Below, piece by piece: positions 1-9,943 of a stretch of 42,680 bases of DNA. Each line of letters begins with the position of its first letter. Within the stretch, counting starts at the first letter, position 1. This DNA comes from Ignavibacteriota bacterium (lineage in GTDB: Bacteria > Bacteroidota > Ignavibacteria > Tepidaquicellales > Tepidaquicellaceae), in assembly GCA_003158365.1 (NCBI GenBank), contig PMIW01000235.1, positions 8,173 through 50,852 of the forward strand, read 5' to 3'. The translations under genes were made by a program, and so were the position numbers. The notes beneath the pieces are model-generated. The model was not told the origin of the DNA. It did not search any database and saw nothing but the letters and a program-made list of their open reading frames with translations.

Positions 1-1
1 G

Positions 2-664
2 GAAGGATTCATAGATGACACTGTCGGCTCTGTTGCCTGCAAGATGATGAATTATTACAACAGGAATATTATTGATGATGCCGGGGATTTTATTAAACTG
101 ATAGGGTCACCCTATGCAAGAGGCCACGCTGAAGAGGACAAAGGTCAGTACGATACCCCCGAATATATTTTCGGTGCATGTGCCGGAGCGGCTTTGTACA
201 GGAAAGAAATTTTTAATAAGATTGGATTTTTTGATGAGGACTTTTTTGCATATTACGAAGATGTTGATTTTAGTCTAAGGTCACAGCTTGCAGGTTTTAA
301 GTGTTACTATAATCCGAAGGCAGTTTGCTATCACAAGCGCGGTGCAACTTCAGGTTATACATCGGGCTGGCAGACGATGCTATGCGAAAAAAATCTCGTA
401 GCGCTAAGAATAAAAAATTATCCGCTTTCACTTTATATAAAGCTGAATCCTCTTTTTCTTGTCGGCAGGTTAAAAAGGTACTATGGATTATTAAGGGCAG
501 GAAATTATAAAGTTTTTAGAAGTTCAATAAAAGGGTATTTGCTTGGATTGCTGCAATATCCAAGATCGCTTTTAAAAAGAAGAAAAGTTCAGTCTCTGAA
601 AAAAATGGATAATAAATATATAAATTCTATTTTTACTTACAGAAAAGATAAATATAATAATTGA
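2..664 (+). CDS. GT2 family glycosyltransferase (rhamnosyltransferase-like), 5' truncated by window edge
   Basis: Open frame continues upstream of the ATG at 44 to the window edge (EGFIDDTVGSVACKMMN...). C-terminal GT2 motifs GACAGAALYRKEIFNKIGFFDEDFFAYYEDVDFSLR and YHKRGATS. Confidence 0.85.
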   Translation, partial: EGFIDDTVGSVACKMMNYYNRNIIDDAGDFIKLIGSPYARGHAEEDKGQYDTPEYIFGACAGAALYRKEIFNKIGFFDEDFFAYYEDVDFSLRSQLAGFKCYYNPKAVCYHKRGATSGYTSGWQTMLCEKNLVALRIKNYPLSLYIKLNPLFLVGRLKRYYGLLRAGNYKVFRSSIKGYLLGLLQYPRSLLKRRKVQSLKKMDNKYINSIFTYRKDKYNN

Positions 665-1698
665 AAATATCCGTCATCATATTAAATTATAACGGAAAAA
701 AACATCTGTATGACTGCCTGAAATCAGTTCTGGTGCAGACTTTCACTGATTTCGAAGTTATCTTTGTCGACAATAGCTCGGAAGACGGGAGCGTGGATTT
801 CATAAAGCAGAATTTCGAAGATGAAAGAATAATAATTGTAACATCAGAAAAAAACCTTGGCTTTGCAGGCGGAAATAATCTTGGGCTTAAACATTCAGGA
901 GGGGAATATATAGTATTACTTAATAATGACACGGTTGTTGATAAAGACTGGCTGAAATATTTATATGATATCATTAATCCCGATGAAAATATCGGGATAG
1001 CACAATCACTCGTGCGGACAGAAGGAGTTCCGGAAAAATATTACCTGAAAAACGGTACTCTTAATTTACTCGGACATAATATAATGGAGGTATTTGATAT
1101 AAATGAGGATGGCACCGGCGAAATATTTCAGGCGAATGGTTGCTCGATGATTATCAGAAAAGAATTGCTTGATTCTTTTGGCGGACTTTTTTTGGATGAA
1201 TATTTTGCTTATGCAGAGGATTCATACCTCTCTTTTAAAGTGAAGTTTGCAGGACTGAAAATTATGCACACGTCCAAATCAATCGTAATCCATAAGGGAA
1301 GTGCAACAACTAAAAAATATAAATCTTCATTCCGGACTTTCCTTCAGGAAAGAAACAGGCTGCTGAATTTTCTTATATTTTTTTCAAGGAGTTTCAGGCT
1401 TAAATATTTTCCCATACTTGTTTTTAACCTGAAATTAAAACTTATTATGTCGCTATTTTCCGGGAAATACTCGTTCTCAGGGGTTTGCAGGGCATACTGG
1501 TGGCTTATAAAAAACAGAAAATGGATAAAAGAACAAAGGGAAAAAGAAGATATGATAAAAAGGATTAACGAAAAGGATGTAATAAAATTATTAAGCGGGA
1601 AAGTGTTTAACGGGGAACACATTGTTGGAAGGTTTTTTAACTTTTTCTCGTTACTCTATTGCAGAATAGTAAATATAAAAGTGATTGAAATAAAATGA
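661..1698 (+). CDS. GT2 family glycosyltransferase
   Basis: ISVIILNYNGKKHLYDCLKSVLVQTFTDFEVIFVDNSSEDGS, GGEYIVLLNNDTVVDKDW, YAEDSYLSFK. TTG start overlaps the upstream TGA stop. Confidence 0.92.
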   Translation: MKISVIILNYNGKKHLYDCLKSVLVQTFTDFEVIFVDNSSEDGSVDFIKQNFEDERIIIVTSEKNLGFAGGNNLGLKHSGGEYIVLLNNDTVVDKDWLKYLYDIINPDENIGIAQSLVRTEGVPEKYYLKNGTLNLLGHNIMEVFDINEDGTGEIFQANGCSMIIRKELLDSFGGLFLDEYFAYAEDSYLSFKVKFAGLKIMHTSKSIVIHKGSATTKKYKSSFRTFLQERNRLLNFLIFFSRSFRLKYFPILVFNLKLKLIMSLFSGKYSFSGVCRAYWWLIKNRKWIKEQREKEDMIKRINEKDVIKLLSGKVFNGEHIVGRFFNFFSLLYCRIVNIKVIEIK

Positions 1699-2576
1699 TA
1701 AAATACTCGATAATAATAATTAACTACAAACAGGAAGAGCTTGTAAAGAATTGTATAAGTTCGGTTTACAATACTTTTAAATCATCTTCTTTTGAGGTGA
1801 TACTTATAAATAACTCCCCTGATAATTTATTGCCGAAATTTAACCTGCCGAATTTTAAATTAATTGAAACCAAAAACTACGGTTTTGCAAATGCGAACAA
1901 TATAGGCGCTGAAAATGCCAACGGAGAATATTTGTTTTTTCTGAATGGCGACACAATAGTAAAGTCTGATTTCCTCGAAGATTTCGATAATGAGTTTTCG
2001 GGAAAAGAATTCGGGGCTGTCGGACTGAAATTATTTTTTAATGACGGCACATTCCAGCCGTCCTGTTATCTCGAAAATAATTTTTTCAATGAGATAAAAA
2101 ATAAAAAACTGGAAAAATTTTATAAATCAGGTAATACTGCGAAAAGACTCGAAATAGAAAAAAAATATTCAATCGTTCAAAAGGAAGACTGGGTAAGCGG
2201 TGCGGCTATGATAATAAAAAAAGATGTTTTTTTTAAAATCGGCGGTTTCGATGAAAGATTTTTCCTCTTTTATGAAGATGCTGATATATGCAAGCGGCTG
2301 AATGATTCGGGGAATCCTGTTTATTTCTATCCGAAAAGCAATATTGTGCATTTAAAGGGGGAAAATGTTAACAGAGAATTTAATAATATTACTTATTATT
2401 TTTCGAAGAAATCGCAATTGCTGTATTATAAACTGCATAACAGTTTTATGCAGAGGTTATTGATAAGAGCATATTTGATTCTGAAGTTTTCAGGGAAATG
2501 TCTTGTTAATCCGGTTAGAATGAATGTTCTTATTTTAAAACTTTTATTGGGTAAAAAAAATGATAAAAGTACTTGA
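1695..2576 (+). CDS. GT2 family glycosyltransferase
   Basis: YSIIIINYKQEELVKNCISSVYN, YLFFLNGDTIVKSDF, GGFDERFFLFYEDADICKR. ATGA overlap with previous gene. Confidence 0.92.
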   Translation: MIKYSIIIINYKQEELVKNCISSVYNTFKSSSFEVILINNSPDNLLPKFNLPNFKLIETKNYGFANANNIGAENANGEYLFFLNGDTIVKSDFLEDFDNEFSGKEFGAVGLKLFFNDGTFQPSCYLENNFFNEIKNKKLEKFYKSGNTAKRLEIEKKYSIVQKEDWVSGAAMIIKKDVFFKIGGFDERFFLFYEDADICKRLNDSGNPVYFYPKSNIVHLKGENVNREFNNITYYFSKKSQLLYYKLHNSFMQRLLIRAYLILKFSGKCLVNPVRMNVLILKLLLGKKNDKST

Positions 2577-3681
2577 GCTGATTGACGGCGGCTTTATCGG
2601 CGGAGGACAGATTCATACTCTTTCCCTTTCAAAAGGTTTGAATAAAACACTTTTCAATCCTGTAATAGCGGCTATGGGAGGAGGTGTGTTCGAAGAAATA
2701 GTAAACGACAGCGGAATACCGTTTAAAAGTATTTACCAGCCGAAAATATTAAGGAAAAAATATCTGAATCCCCTGCTTGAATTCTGCAAAGAAGAAAAAT
2801 TTGATATTGTTCATTCTCACGGCGGCGTTTCGGGTTTTTACGGGAGACTTGTGAAAAAATATTACCCTGAAATTAAAACCGTCCACTCCATTCACGGAAT
2901 ACACTATATAAACACGAAGAATTATATCCGTAAATTTGTTTCGCAATCAATCGAGCAGTATCTTGTTAAGTTCACGGACTATTCTATCTGTGAAACAAAT
3001 TCAGACTTCAGAAATGCAAAAAAACTAAAAATAATAAACACGGATAAGACCTTCATTATTCCTAACGGAATAAATCTGGGTAAATATCATAATCTGAAAA
3101 AAAAGAATCCGGATTTTCTGGCAAAGTTAAATCTGAAACCTGAAGATTTTATCGTTGGCAATATTTCCAGATTTGATGTGCAAAAAAATCAGAATTTAAT
3201 AATAAAAACAGCAGTTAGGTTGAAGGATAAATATCCCGAAATGAAATTTATTCTTGTCGGGAACGGTAAGCTTCTCGAACAATCAAAAAAACTTGCTGAA
3301 GAATTAAATCTCGGCAGCAGCCTGTTATTTACAGGTGAGCAGTTAAATCTTTTGGATTACTATTCTATTTTTGATACGTTTGTTTTCCCGACTTTTTGGG
3401 AAGGAATGCCGTACGTTTTACTTGAAGCAATGGCTTGCAGACTGCCGGTTATATGTTCCGATATCCCGTCTTTAAAGGAGATTGTGAAAGACAATTATTC
3501 TGCGCTGTTAATAAACCCGCAAAGCGAGTCAGAGCTTTATGACGCTATTATAAAACTTTTTACCGATAGAAAGTTGATGAACGAAATATCAAGGAATGCT
3601 CACGAAGCCGTGAAAAATTACAGCGAGTATTTTACGATTAAGAAAATCGAAGAAATTTATACAGGGGTGATGTCTGAATGA
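2560..3681 (+). CDS. GT4 family glycosyltransferase
   Basis: N-terminal GGGQIHTLSLSKGL, IVHSHGG; C-terminal IPNGINLGKY, GNISRFDVQKNQ, FPTFWEGMPYVLLEAMACRLPVICSDIPSLKEIV. Confidence 0.92.
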   Translation: MIKVLELIDGGFIGGGQIHTLSLSKGLNKTLFNPVIAAMGGGVFEEIVNDSGIPFKSIYQPKILRKKYLNPLLEFCKEEKFDIVHSHGGVSGFYGRLVKKYYPEIKTVHSIHGIHYINTKNYIRKFVSQSIEQYLVKFTDYSICETNSDFRNAKKLKIINTDKTFIIPNGINLGKYHNLKKKNPDFLAKLNLKPEDFIVGNISRFDVQKNQNLIIKTAVRLKDKYPEMKFILVGNGKLLEQSKKLAEELNLGSSLLFTGEQLNLLDYYSIFDTFVFPTFWEGMPYVLLEAMACRLPVICSDIPSLKEIVKDNYSALLINPQSESELYDAIIKLFTDRKLMNEISRNAHEAVKNYSEYFTIKKIEEIYTGVMSE

Positions 3682-4268
3682 AAAGGTATGGTATCTTCGG
3701 CGGGACATTTAATCCTCCTCATTTAGCGCATTCTGTACTTGCGGAAAAAGTGAGAAAAGAATTAAATCTTGATAAAGTGATTTTCATACCTTCAGCAGTA
3801 CCTCCTTTGAAAGATGAAAAAGAAGTCCTTGAAATCAGGCACAGGCTCGAGATGGCCAAAATTGCATTCGGTAATAATCCTGATTATGAGGTGAGCGAAA
3901 TTGAAATTAACAATTTAAACGGAAAATCTTATACAGTTGACACATTGCTGTGTTTGCACGAATTATATAAGAAAGAACAGGTAAAATTTTACCTGATTAT
4001 CGGAGCGGATAGTCTTATTGATTTTCCGAAATGGAAGAATCCTGAAAAAATATTCGAGCTTGCAGAAGTAGTGATTCTTAACAGGCCCGGGTTTTCAAAA
4101 GAAAAAATTAAACCCGGATATTTGGAAAAAGTCAGGTTCATAGATACAGAGTTACTGGATATTTCTTCAACTATGATTCGTGAAAAAGTAAGAAATAATA
4201 AGTCAATTAAATCTCTTGTTTTACCCGAAATAGAAAAATATATTACACAAAATAACCTTTACAAATAA
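3678..4268 (+). CDS. nadD: Nicotinate-nucleotide adenylyltransferase
   Basis: YGIFGGTFNPPHLAHSVLAE (GTFNPPHxxH nucleotidyltransferase motif), FYLIIGADSLIDFPKWKNPEKIFELAEVVILNRPG, ISSTMIREKV. Confidence 0.95.
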   Translation: MKRYGIFGGTFNPPHLAHSVLAEKVRKELNLDKVIFIPSAVPPLKDEKEVLEIRHRLEMAKIAFGNNPDYEVSEIEINNLNGKSYTVDTLLCLHELYKKEQVKFYLIIGADSLIDFPKWKNPEKIFELAEVVILNRPGFSKEKIKPGYLEKVRFIDTELLDISSTMIREKVRNNKSIKSLVLPEIEKYITQNNLYK

Positions 4269-4277
4269 TTAAATCAT

Positions 4278-5048
4278 ATGGAAGAACAAAATATTATTGC
4301 CGAAGAACCGCAGGAATTATCGCAGATGGATGCAATTTCAGGTGTATTTACCGAACCCGGAAACACATTCGAAACGATTATGAAATTTCCAAAAAAGAAT
4401 TTCTGGCTATTGCCGGTTTTAATACTGGTTATTACCAGCGTAGTTTCGTCTTTTCTCTTTTTTTCTGATGCTGAACTTGTCGGGAAAATGATGGATAAGC
4501 AGAAAACAAAATTGAGGGAAAGAATGATGGAAAACGTGAAGCAGGGTAAAATGTCCCAGGAACAGGCAAATGACGCAATTGAAAAAGCCGAAAAATTTAT
4601 GGATCCGAACGGATTATTCTTTAAGATTACCGGATTTGCGGGAGCTGTTGTTGCCCCGTTCATAATGCTTTTTGTTCTTGCAGTAATTTATATGCTTATG
4701 CTGAAAATGTTTAAAGTAAATTTTGAATTTACGAACATCTTAAATGTGGTCGGGCTGGCTCTCACAATAAGCGCGGTAGGCGGTGTTTTGGGTATAGTGC
4801 TTTCGATTATTATGGGAGACCTTACATCAGTCGGTCTTGCACTTTTCCTGAAAGCAGATGTAGTAGGGGAAACTCTGCACGGACTGATAATGAAACTCGA
4901 TGTGTTTTCCGTCTGGTTTTATATTTTAGTCGCAATCGGGCTTGTAAAAGTGGCAAAAATAAAACCCGCAATTTCATATTCTGTTGTATTCGGATTGTGG
5001 ATAGCGTGGCTGCTTCTTACAACCTTTGTATTCAGCATGTTCACGTAA
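4278..5048 (+). CDS. Yip1-domain integral membrane protein
   Basis: Acidic N-terminus, MDAISGVFTEPGNTFETI..FPKKNFWLLPVLILV, then several hydrophobic segments typical of the YIP1 family. Confidence 0.7.
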   Translation: MEEQNIIAEEPQELSQMDAISGVFTEPGNTFETIMKFPKKNFWLLPVLILVITSVVSSFLFFSDAELVGKMMDKQKTKLRERMMENVKQGKMSQEQANDAIEKAEKFMDPNGLFFKITGFAGAVVAPFIMLFVLAVIYMLMLKMFKVNFEFTNILNVVGLALTISAVGGVLGIVLSIIMGDLTSVGLALFLKADVVGETLHGLIMKLDVFSVWFYILVAIGLVKVAKIKPAISYSVVFGLWIAWLLLTTFVFSMFT

Positions 5049-5081
5049 TAAACTGCAGATGACTTTGCAATTTAATTTTAT

Positions 5082-5130
5082 ATGGATTTGTGGCATTGCT
5101 ATAATGCCGCAAATCTATTTTTATTTTATA
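5082..5130 (+). terminator. Intrinsic terminator downstream of the Yip1-like gene
   Basis: GGATTTGTGGCAT (5084-5096) / ATGCCGCAAATCT (5104-5116), 13 bp including two G-T wobbles, 7-nt loop, followed by ATTTTTATTTTAT on the + strand. Confidence 0.75.
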
Positions 5131-6053
5131 AGGGCGATTTTCTGAACTCCCCTGAATCCTTCGGTCTGCATCATTACAATGTAAATTCCGCTAGGGAGCC
5201 CTGATGCATCAAAAAAAGTTTCGTATTCACCTTCTTTTAAAATCTGTTTGACTAATACTGATAAAAGCTTTCCGGTTATGTCAAAAATCTTTAATTCTAC
5301 ATAATTCTTTGACGGTATCTGAAACCTGATTTTAGTGACCGGGTTAAACGGATTCGGATAATTGTTCAGTAGTTTACAGGATGATGGAATTTCAGATGAA
5401 ATCAAATTAATTCCCGTCGTTCTTATTCTGAAATTAGAAATTAATGACCAGTCACTTGTTCCGAGCTGATTTTTCGCATTGACTCTCCAGAAATATTTCA
5501 TTCCAAGCTGAAGAAAATCAGGACGCATTTGCAGAGGTGTATTTGAAACAACGGTATCGAACATAAAAGCAGGATTCGAAAATAAAGAGTCATCCGAAAC
5601 CTGCACCTCGAAAGTATTTGCATATGCATTACTGTCCCATACTAATGTCACGTTTTGTAATTGATTTGTAGCATTTTTTGGCGGAAGAATTAAAACCGGA
5701 ACAACGGGAATTGTTAAAAGAACTCTCATTGCACTGTCTTTTCCATAAACATTCGAAAACCTGTCCAGAACAAAAACAGCTCTTGGAATCGTAACTGCTT
5801 TGCCGTTAATATGTACAGTTGCAGTCAGAGTCGTGTCATTTACCAGTGCATTGAAATTTGCTGTTACACCTGTTGAATCAAAAAATATTTGAAAATATGG
5901 TGATACCAGCCACTGAGTACCATCCCCTATAATTGTAACGGGAAAATTTGTTCCCTGGTAACCGCTGTCCGGATAAACCTGCTTGACAGACTGGGACAGA
6001 GAAGTTGAAGAGATAATAAAAATTGCAAAAAAACTAATGAGACTTTTTTTCAT
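5121..6053 (-). CDS. Secreted IPT/Ig- and FN3-like protein with T9SS type A C-terminal sorting domain
   Basis: Signal peptide MKKSLISFFAIFIISSTSLSQ; FEVQVSDDSLF..YFWRVNAKN FN3-like repeat; C-terminal LLNNYPNPFNPVTKIRFQIPSKNYVELKIFDITGKLL...QKIALIK. Confidence 0.85.
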   Translation of the reverse strand: MKKSLISFFAIFIISSTSLSQSVKQVYPDSGYQGTNFPVTIIGDGTQWLVSPYFQIFFDSTGVTANFNALVNDTTLTATVHINGKAVTIPRAVFVLDRFSNVYGKDSAMRVLLTIPVVPVLILPPKNATNQLQNVTLVWDSNAYANTFEVQVSDDSLFSNPAFMFDTVVSNTPLQMRPDFLQLGMKYFWRVNAKNQLGTSDWSLISNFRIRTTGINLISSEIPSSCKLLNNYPNPFNPVTKIRFQIPSKNYVELKIFDITGKLLSVLVKQILKEGEYETFFDASGLPSGIYIVMMQTEGFRGVQKIALIK

Positions 6054-7911
6054 TATAGTAATCTTTTATTTTTCCCAGAACATTATAGTTTTTAATATAT
6101 TGATGCTCGGCGGTTTTATGTTCTATTTCTTCCAACAGTATCATTGCAAGTGAGTCCTGTCCCGAATTCGAATATATTGAAAGTAAATTAATCTGTGATT
6201 CAATCAAAAAAGGATTTCTGGTTTTTAAATCAAGAAGTAATTTAACCGCATTTTCGGTATCGTTCAACATATAAAAGGAAGATGCTTTGTTGTTCAGAAT
6301 GGCAGGAGAAGTAGGCGTTAATTCAAGGGCATTATTAAAAGATTTCATAGCTTCAGTGTAATTCTTTAATTCGAAATACCCGATTCCGCGGTAATATTCT
6401 ACGGGCATGCAGTTTGCATCAACAGGATAAATGTCATCATTTATATCGTTTATTTTATCGAGCATCGAATTGTAATTCCCGGAGATTTTATCTTTTATGG
6501 CATTTAAATATGTTACCTCATACCTGTACCTGTAAAAGCAAAAGACAGTCGATGCCGTTAAAACAATTGTTGCTATTCCCAATATAGCTGTCTTAATTTT
6601 ATTGACATTTAAATTAATTAATTCCGCTTCCTTTCCTTCATCTTTTTTCGTAAAGGAAATTCCGATTGCCGTTCCGGCTAAAGTCATTATGGCAATATTA
6701 TCCCTGGGGAAAGAGAATAAAGATATTATTAAAAATCCCGCAAAAGACAATAATACCGGAAAGATTATCAAATCATCACGGGTTTCATAAAATAAATTTT
6801 TCCCGATTAGGAAAAGGAAGAATACAAAGAAAACAAATCCGAATATACCATTTTCGCTTAATACTTCCAGATAATCATTGTGCGGATTTAATTCGGATGT
6901 TTTTAAGATATTCTCGTCATTGTATATATTCCCGTTATATATCGGATAAATCCCGAACCAGCTTCCTGTTCCGATTCCTGTTATGGGTACATCCCTGAAT
7001 ATTTTAAGGGAAGTTTTCCAGTAGTTAATCCGGGCTTCGTTTTCGGGATAATTTTTGTCAACAATGGTTGTAATTGTTTTTACAAGGCTTGCCCTTTCCC
7101 TGTCTATATTGGGGGCCGTGAAGTTTCCGATTATAAAAGATATAACCAGTATAAAAATGAAACTTAAATAAGCTCTTTTTAAATATTGTTCATAGAAAAA
7201 CCTGTTGTAAAAAAAATATGCCGAAACAGACAGCAGGTAAAATAAAATAATTACGAATGAAGATCTTGTTCTGCAAAAAAAGATGAATGAAAGAATAATC
7301 ATCAATGAAACATAAGAAAATATTTTCACGGCTATACCGTTTTTTCTGAGGTAAAACATTAAAACGAAGGGTATTGCCGTTACCGAATACTCTGAAGCGA
7401 AATTTCTTATACTCAATGTGGAACCCGGCCTGGAGTTTATATGAAAATTAAGTAAGAATATATTAAAGAACTCGAATAACCCGAGTAAAGAAACCAATGT
7501 GCAGATTATTGTGATTGTAAAAGAAATATAATATATCAGTTTTTCCCTGTCAAATAACCGGAAACAGAGAAATAACAGATAAGAAAACACAAAAACATTT
7601 ATATATATTGCTATGTGCTCTAATGCCAGCAGAAACCTGTTGTTTACCGATGAAGTAATAAAGATAAATAATATAAATAATGCAAATGTTCCGAATAATA
7701 TTTTAACCCTGGAATTGTAGGTATAAGAAAACTTATAAAAGAAAAAGCTTAAGCACAGTAAAAGGGATAGTGCCGAAAACAAAAAAAAGTGAATAATATT
7801 TACGTTAATAAGATTATTATCGAAGAAAAGCGGGATAGTGTAAACGGATAATAAAATAATTACAGGAATAATATTTTTCCTTGTTTTTTCCATATCCTTG
7901 GTTTTAAACAA
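6034..7911 (-). CDS. O-antigen ligase/polymerase (Wzy_C)-like membrane protein with C-terminal TPR repeats
   Basis: Many TM segments, GIGTGSWFGIYPIYNG...NPHNDYLEVLSENGIFGFVFF signature; C-terminal GIGYFELKNYTEAMKSFNNALELTPTSPAILNNKASSFYML (TPR). Confidence 0.85.
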   Translation of the reverse strand: MFKTKDMEKTRKNIIPVIILLSVYTIPLFFDNNLINVNIIHFFLFSALSLLLCLSFFFYKFSYTYNSRVKILFGTFALFILFIFITSSVNNRFLLALEHIAIYINVFVFSYLLFLCFRLFDREKLIYYISFTITIICTLVSLLGLFEFFNIFLLNFHINSRPGSTLSIRNFASEYSVTAIPFVLMFYLRKNGIAVKIFSYVSLMIILSFIFFCRTRSSFVIILFYLLSVSAYFFYNRFFYEQYLKRAYLSFIFILVISFIIGNFTAPNIDRERASLVKTITTIVDKNYPENEARINYWKTSLKIFRDVPITGIGTGSWFGIYPIYNGNIYNDENILKTSELNPHNDYLEVLSENGIFGFVFFVFFLFLIGKNLFYETRDDLIIFPVLLSFAGFLIISLFSFPRDNIAIMTLAGTAIGISFTKKDEGKEAELINLNVNKIKTAILGIATIVLTASTVFCFYRYRYEVTYLNAIKDKISGNYNSMLDKINDINDDIYPVDANCMPVEYYRGIGYFELKNYTEAMKSFNNALELTPTSPAILNNKASSFYMLNDTENAVKLLLDLKTRNPFLIESQINLLSIYSNSGQDSLAMILLEEIEHKTAEHQYIKNYNVLGKIKDYYNEKKSH

Positions 7912-8016
7912 ATTAATATAATATTAGCCTCATTTCAATATAATAAATACATTCTTGCCTTAAATAATCTACTTATTTTTTTGTAATAAAATATTAACTT
8001 ATCAATAATTTTTCCT

Positions 8017-9261
8017 TTGACGCCAAAACTAACATATAATTTCGGGTTTTTAAAAGAAAGCAGGTATTTGCTTCTTCTTAATGTCACGGAACAGCTTTTT
8101 TTCTTCACAGTGTTTTTGGTTTTTGCGAGGAAATTTTCTGTCGAATCATACGGACAGTTAATTACACTTTTCACTCTTGCGAACGTTTTTATCACTCTTT
8201 TTAATTTAGGTCTGCCGGTTTATCTTCAGAGGGAAGTCTCGATATCAAATGAAAATCCCACGCTATTGCTAAGCCGCATTCTTTCCTTGAATATACTTGT
8301 ACTGTTTTTTTATTTAATTCTGACATTATTATATTATAAACTTTTTTACGGCTCTGTTTCCTTTAAGCTTTACATGGTTACTGTAATACCGGTATATTTA
8401 TATTCAAATATCAATTTACTTAACTCTGTTTTATCGGGTTTGCGGAAATATAAAGTGCAGTTTAAATTATTGCTGAACTCACGTGTAATTACTATTCTGG
8501 CGTTTCTTGTTTTTACGGTTTTCTATAATTCTTCGTTAAAATTACTTTTAGTAATATACTCTCTCGGATTTCTGTACCACGTAATATTGCTGGCAGTGAA
8601 TATAGTGAAAGCAGACGGGAAATTTGCGTTTTCGTTTAATTTAAAAGTTCTAACCGGTATTATTAAAATATCATTACCGCTTGGTTTGGCAGTGATTTTT
8701 AATTTTCTGTACGATAAAATTGACATTCTTCTGATTTCCAAATTCACGGATTTTTCTCAGGTAGGTTATTATAACATTGGTTACGGAATTTACAAGGCCT
8801 CTTCCTTTGCATTTTCTTTTTTACTGATCAGCGGACTTACACACGTGTCTTATTTAAGCCGTAGAAACAGTGCTGTTAAATTGTTTTTTAAAAAGTATGC
8901 ATTATGGTTTTTGTTTATCGGGATAATACTAAATGTAATTTTATTCTTTGCTTCTGATTTCATGATAAAATTGATTTATACTGATAAATTTTCAAATTCT
9001 GTTTTTATACTGAAGATTGTATCTTTCGCAGTAATCGGACTGGCTCTGAATAACCTTACGGGTATGATTTTAAACGGACTGGGGTTATTCAGGGAAAATA
9101 TGTATGTTACTTTTACGGGGTTAATTATTAATATTATTCTGAATATAATTTTTATACCGCTTTACGGTATTGTTGCAGCGGCTGTAATTTCAGTTATTAC
9201 CGAATACTTTATTTTTTATGGTGACTATTATTTCATTAAAATATTTCTGAATCCCGAATAA
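8017..9261 (+). CDS. Oligosaccharide flippase (Wzx / polysaccharide biosynthesis MATE-like)
   Basis: ~12 TM polytopic protein; VFARKFSVESYGQLITLFTLANVFITLFNLGLPVYLQREVS, ISLPLGLAVIFNFLYDKIDILLISKFTDFSQVGYYNIGYGIY. TTG start. Confidence 0.88.
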   Translation: MTPKLTYNFGFLKESRYLLLLNVTEQLFFFTVFLVFARKFSVESYGQLITLFTLANVFITLFNLGLPVYLQREVSISNENPTLLLSRILSLNILVLFFYLILTLLYYKLFYGSVSFKLYMVTVIPVYLYSNINLLNSVLSGLRKYKVQFKLLLNSRVITILAFLVFTVFYNSSLKLLLVIYSLGFLYHVILLAVNIVKADGKFAFSFNLKVLTGIIKISLPLGLAVIFNFLYDKIDILLISKFTDFSQVGYYNIGYGIYKASSFAFSFLLISGLTHVSYLSRRNSAVKLFFKKYALWFLFIGIILNVILFFASDFMIKLIYTDKFSNSVFILKIVSFAVIGLALNNLTGMILNGLGLFRENMYVTFTGLIINIILNIIFIPLYGIVAAAVISVITEYFIFYGDYYFIKIFLNPE

Positions 9262-9262
9262 T

Positions 9263-9937
9263 ATGGGAACTTCAAACTGGCAAAATATTTCATATTGCAT
9301 TGAGTTAATCAGAAGGATTAATCCGAATTCCATACTCGATGTTGGCGCGGGCTTCGGCAGGTGGGGAATTCTTGGCAGGGAATTCCTTGAAATCTGGGAT
9401 GACAGTAATTATTCGGATAAATGGAACAGGAAAATCGATGCTGTCGAGATTTTCGAGGATTATGTGAAGCCATATCACAGCTATTTTTATGATAACGTTT
9501 ATATAGAAAATGCAGCCGATTTTTTTAAAAACAATGAAAGTAAATATGATTTGATTGTATGCGGAGACGTGATTGAACACTTTGAAAAAGAAAAGGGAGA
9601 AAAATTCATTGAAGACTGCCTGAAACACAGCAGGTATCTGATGATTAATATTCCCATAGGAAAGAACTGGGAACAAGGGGTAATAAACAACAATGAATTC
9701 GAAGTTCACAAAAGCATTTGGTATAATTCCGATTTTAGAAAATATCCTAACAGAAAGATTAAAAAATTCAGGGATTATATTTCAAGAAAATTCAGCGTGA
9801 TATTGATATCAAACGGTAAAATTGATTTAATATCCGAATACAAGAAAAAGTACGGCAAATATATTTTTGTAAAGAATTATTTGTCGGGCAAATTGAATCT
9901 CGGGTGGCTTGTAAAAATGCTGTCAGGAAATAAATAA
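9263..9937 (+). CDS. Class I SAM-dependent methyltransferase
   Basis: SILDVGAGFGRWGILGREF (motif I), DAVEIFEDYVKPYHSYFYDNVYIENAADFF, YDLIVCGDVIEHFEKE. Confidence 0.85.
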   Translation: MGTSNWQNISYCIELIRRINPNSILDVGAGFGRWGILGREFLEIWDDSNYSDKWNRKIDAVEIFEDYVKPYHSYFYDNVYIENAADFFKNNESKYDLIVCGDVIEHFEKEKGEKFIEDCLKHSRYLMINIPIGKNWEQGVINNNEFEVHKSIWYNSDFRKYPNRKIKKFRDYISRKFSVILISNGKIDLISEYKKKYGKYIFVKNYLSGKLNLGWLVKMLSGNK

Positions 9938-9943
9938 TTTAAG

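Noticed and set aside
325-510. 61-aa plus-strand ORF
   Set aside because: Alternate frame within the first GT2 gene, composition unlike a real protein.
4274-4663. 129-aa minus-strand ORF
   Set aside because: Antisense to the Yip1-like gene, Cys/Phe/Ser-rich without domain features.
6602-6998. Plus-strand ORFs of 62 and 110 aa
   Set aside because: Antisense to the Wzy_C region of the ligase-like gene; no independent support.
7912-8016. Promoters in the divergent ligase/flippase intergenic region
   Set aside because: A run near 7973-7983 resembles TAnnTTTG but has too many T residues; no confident boxes on either strand.
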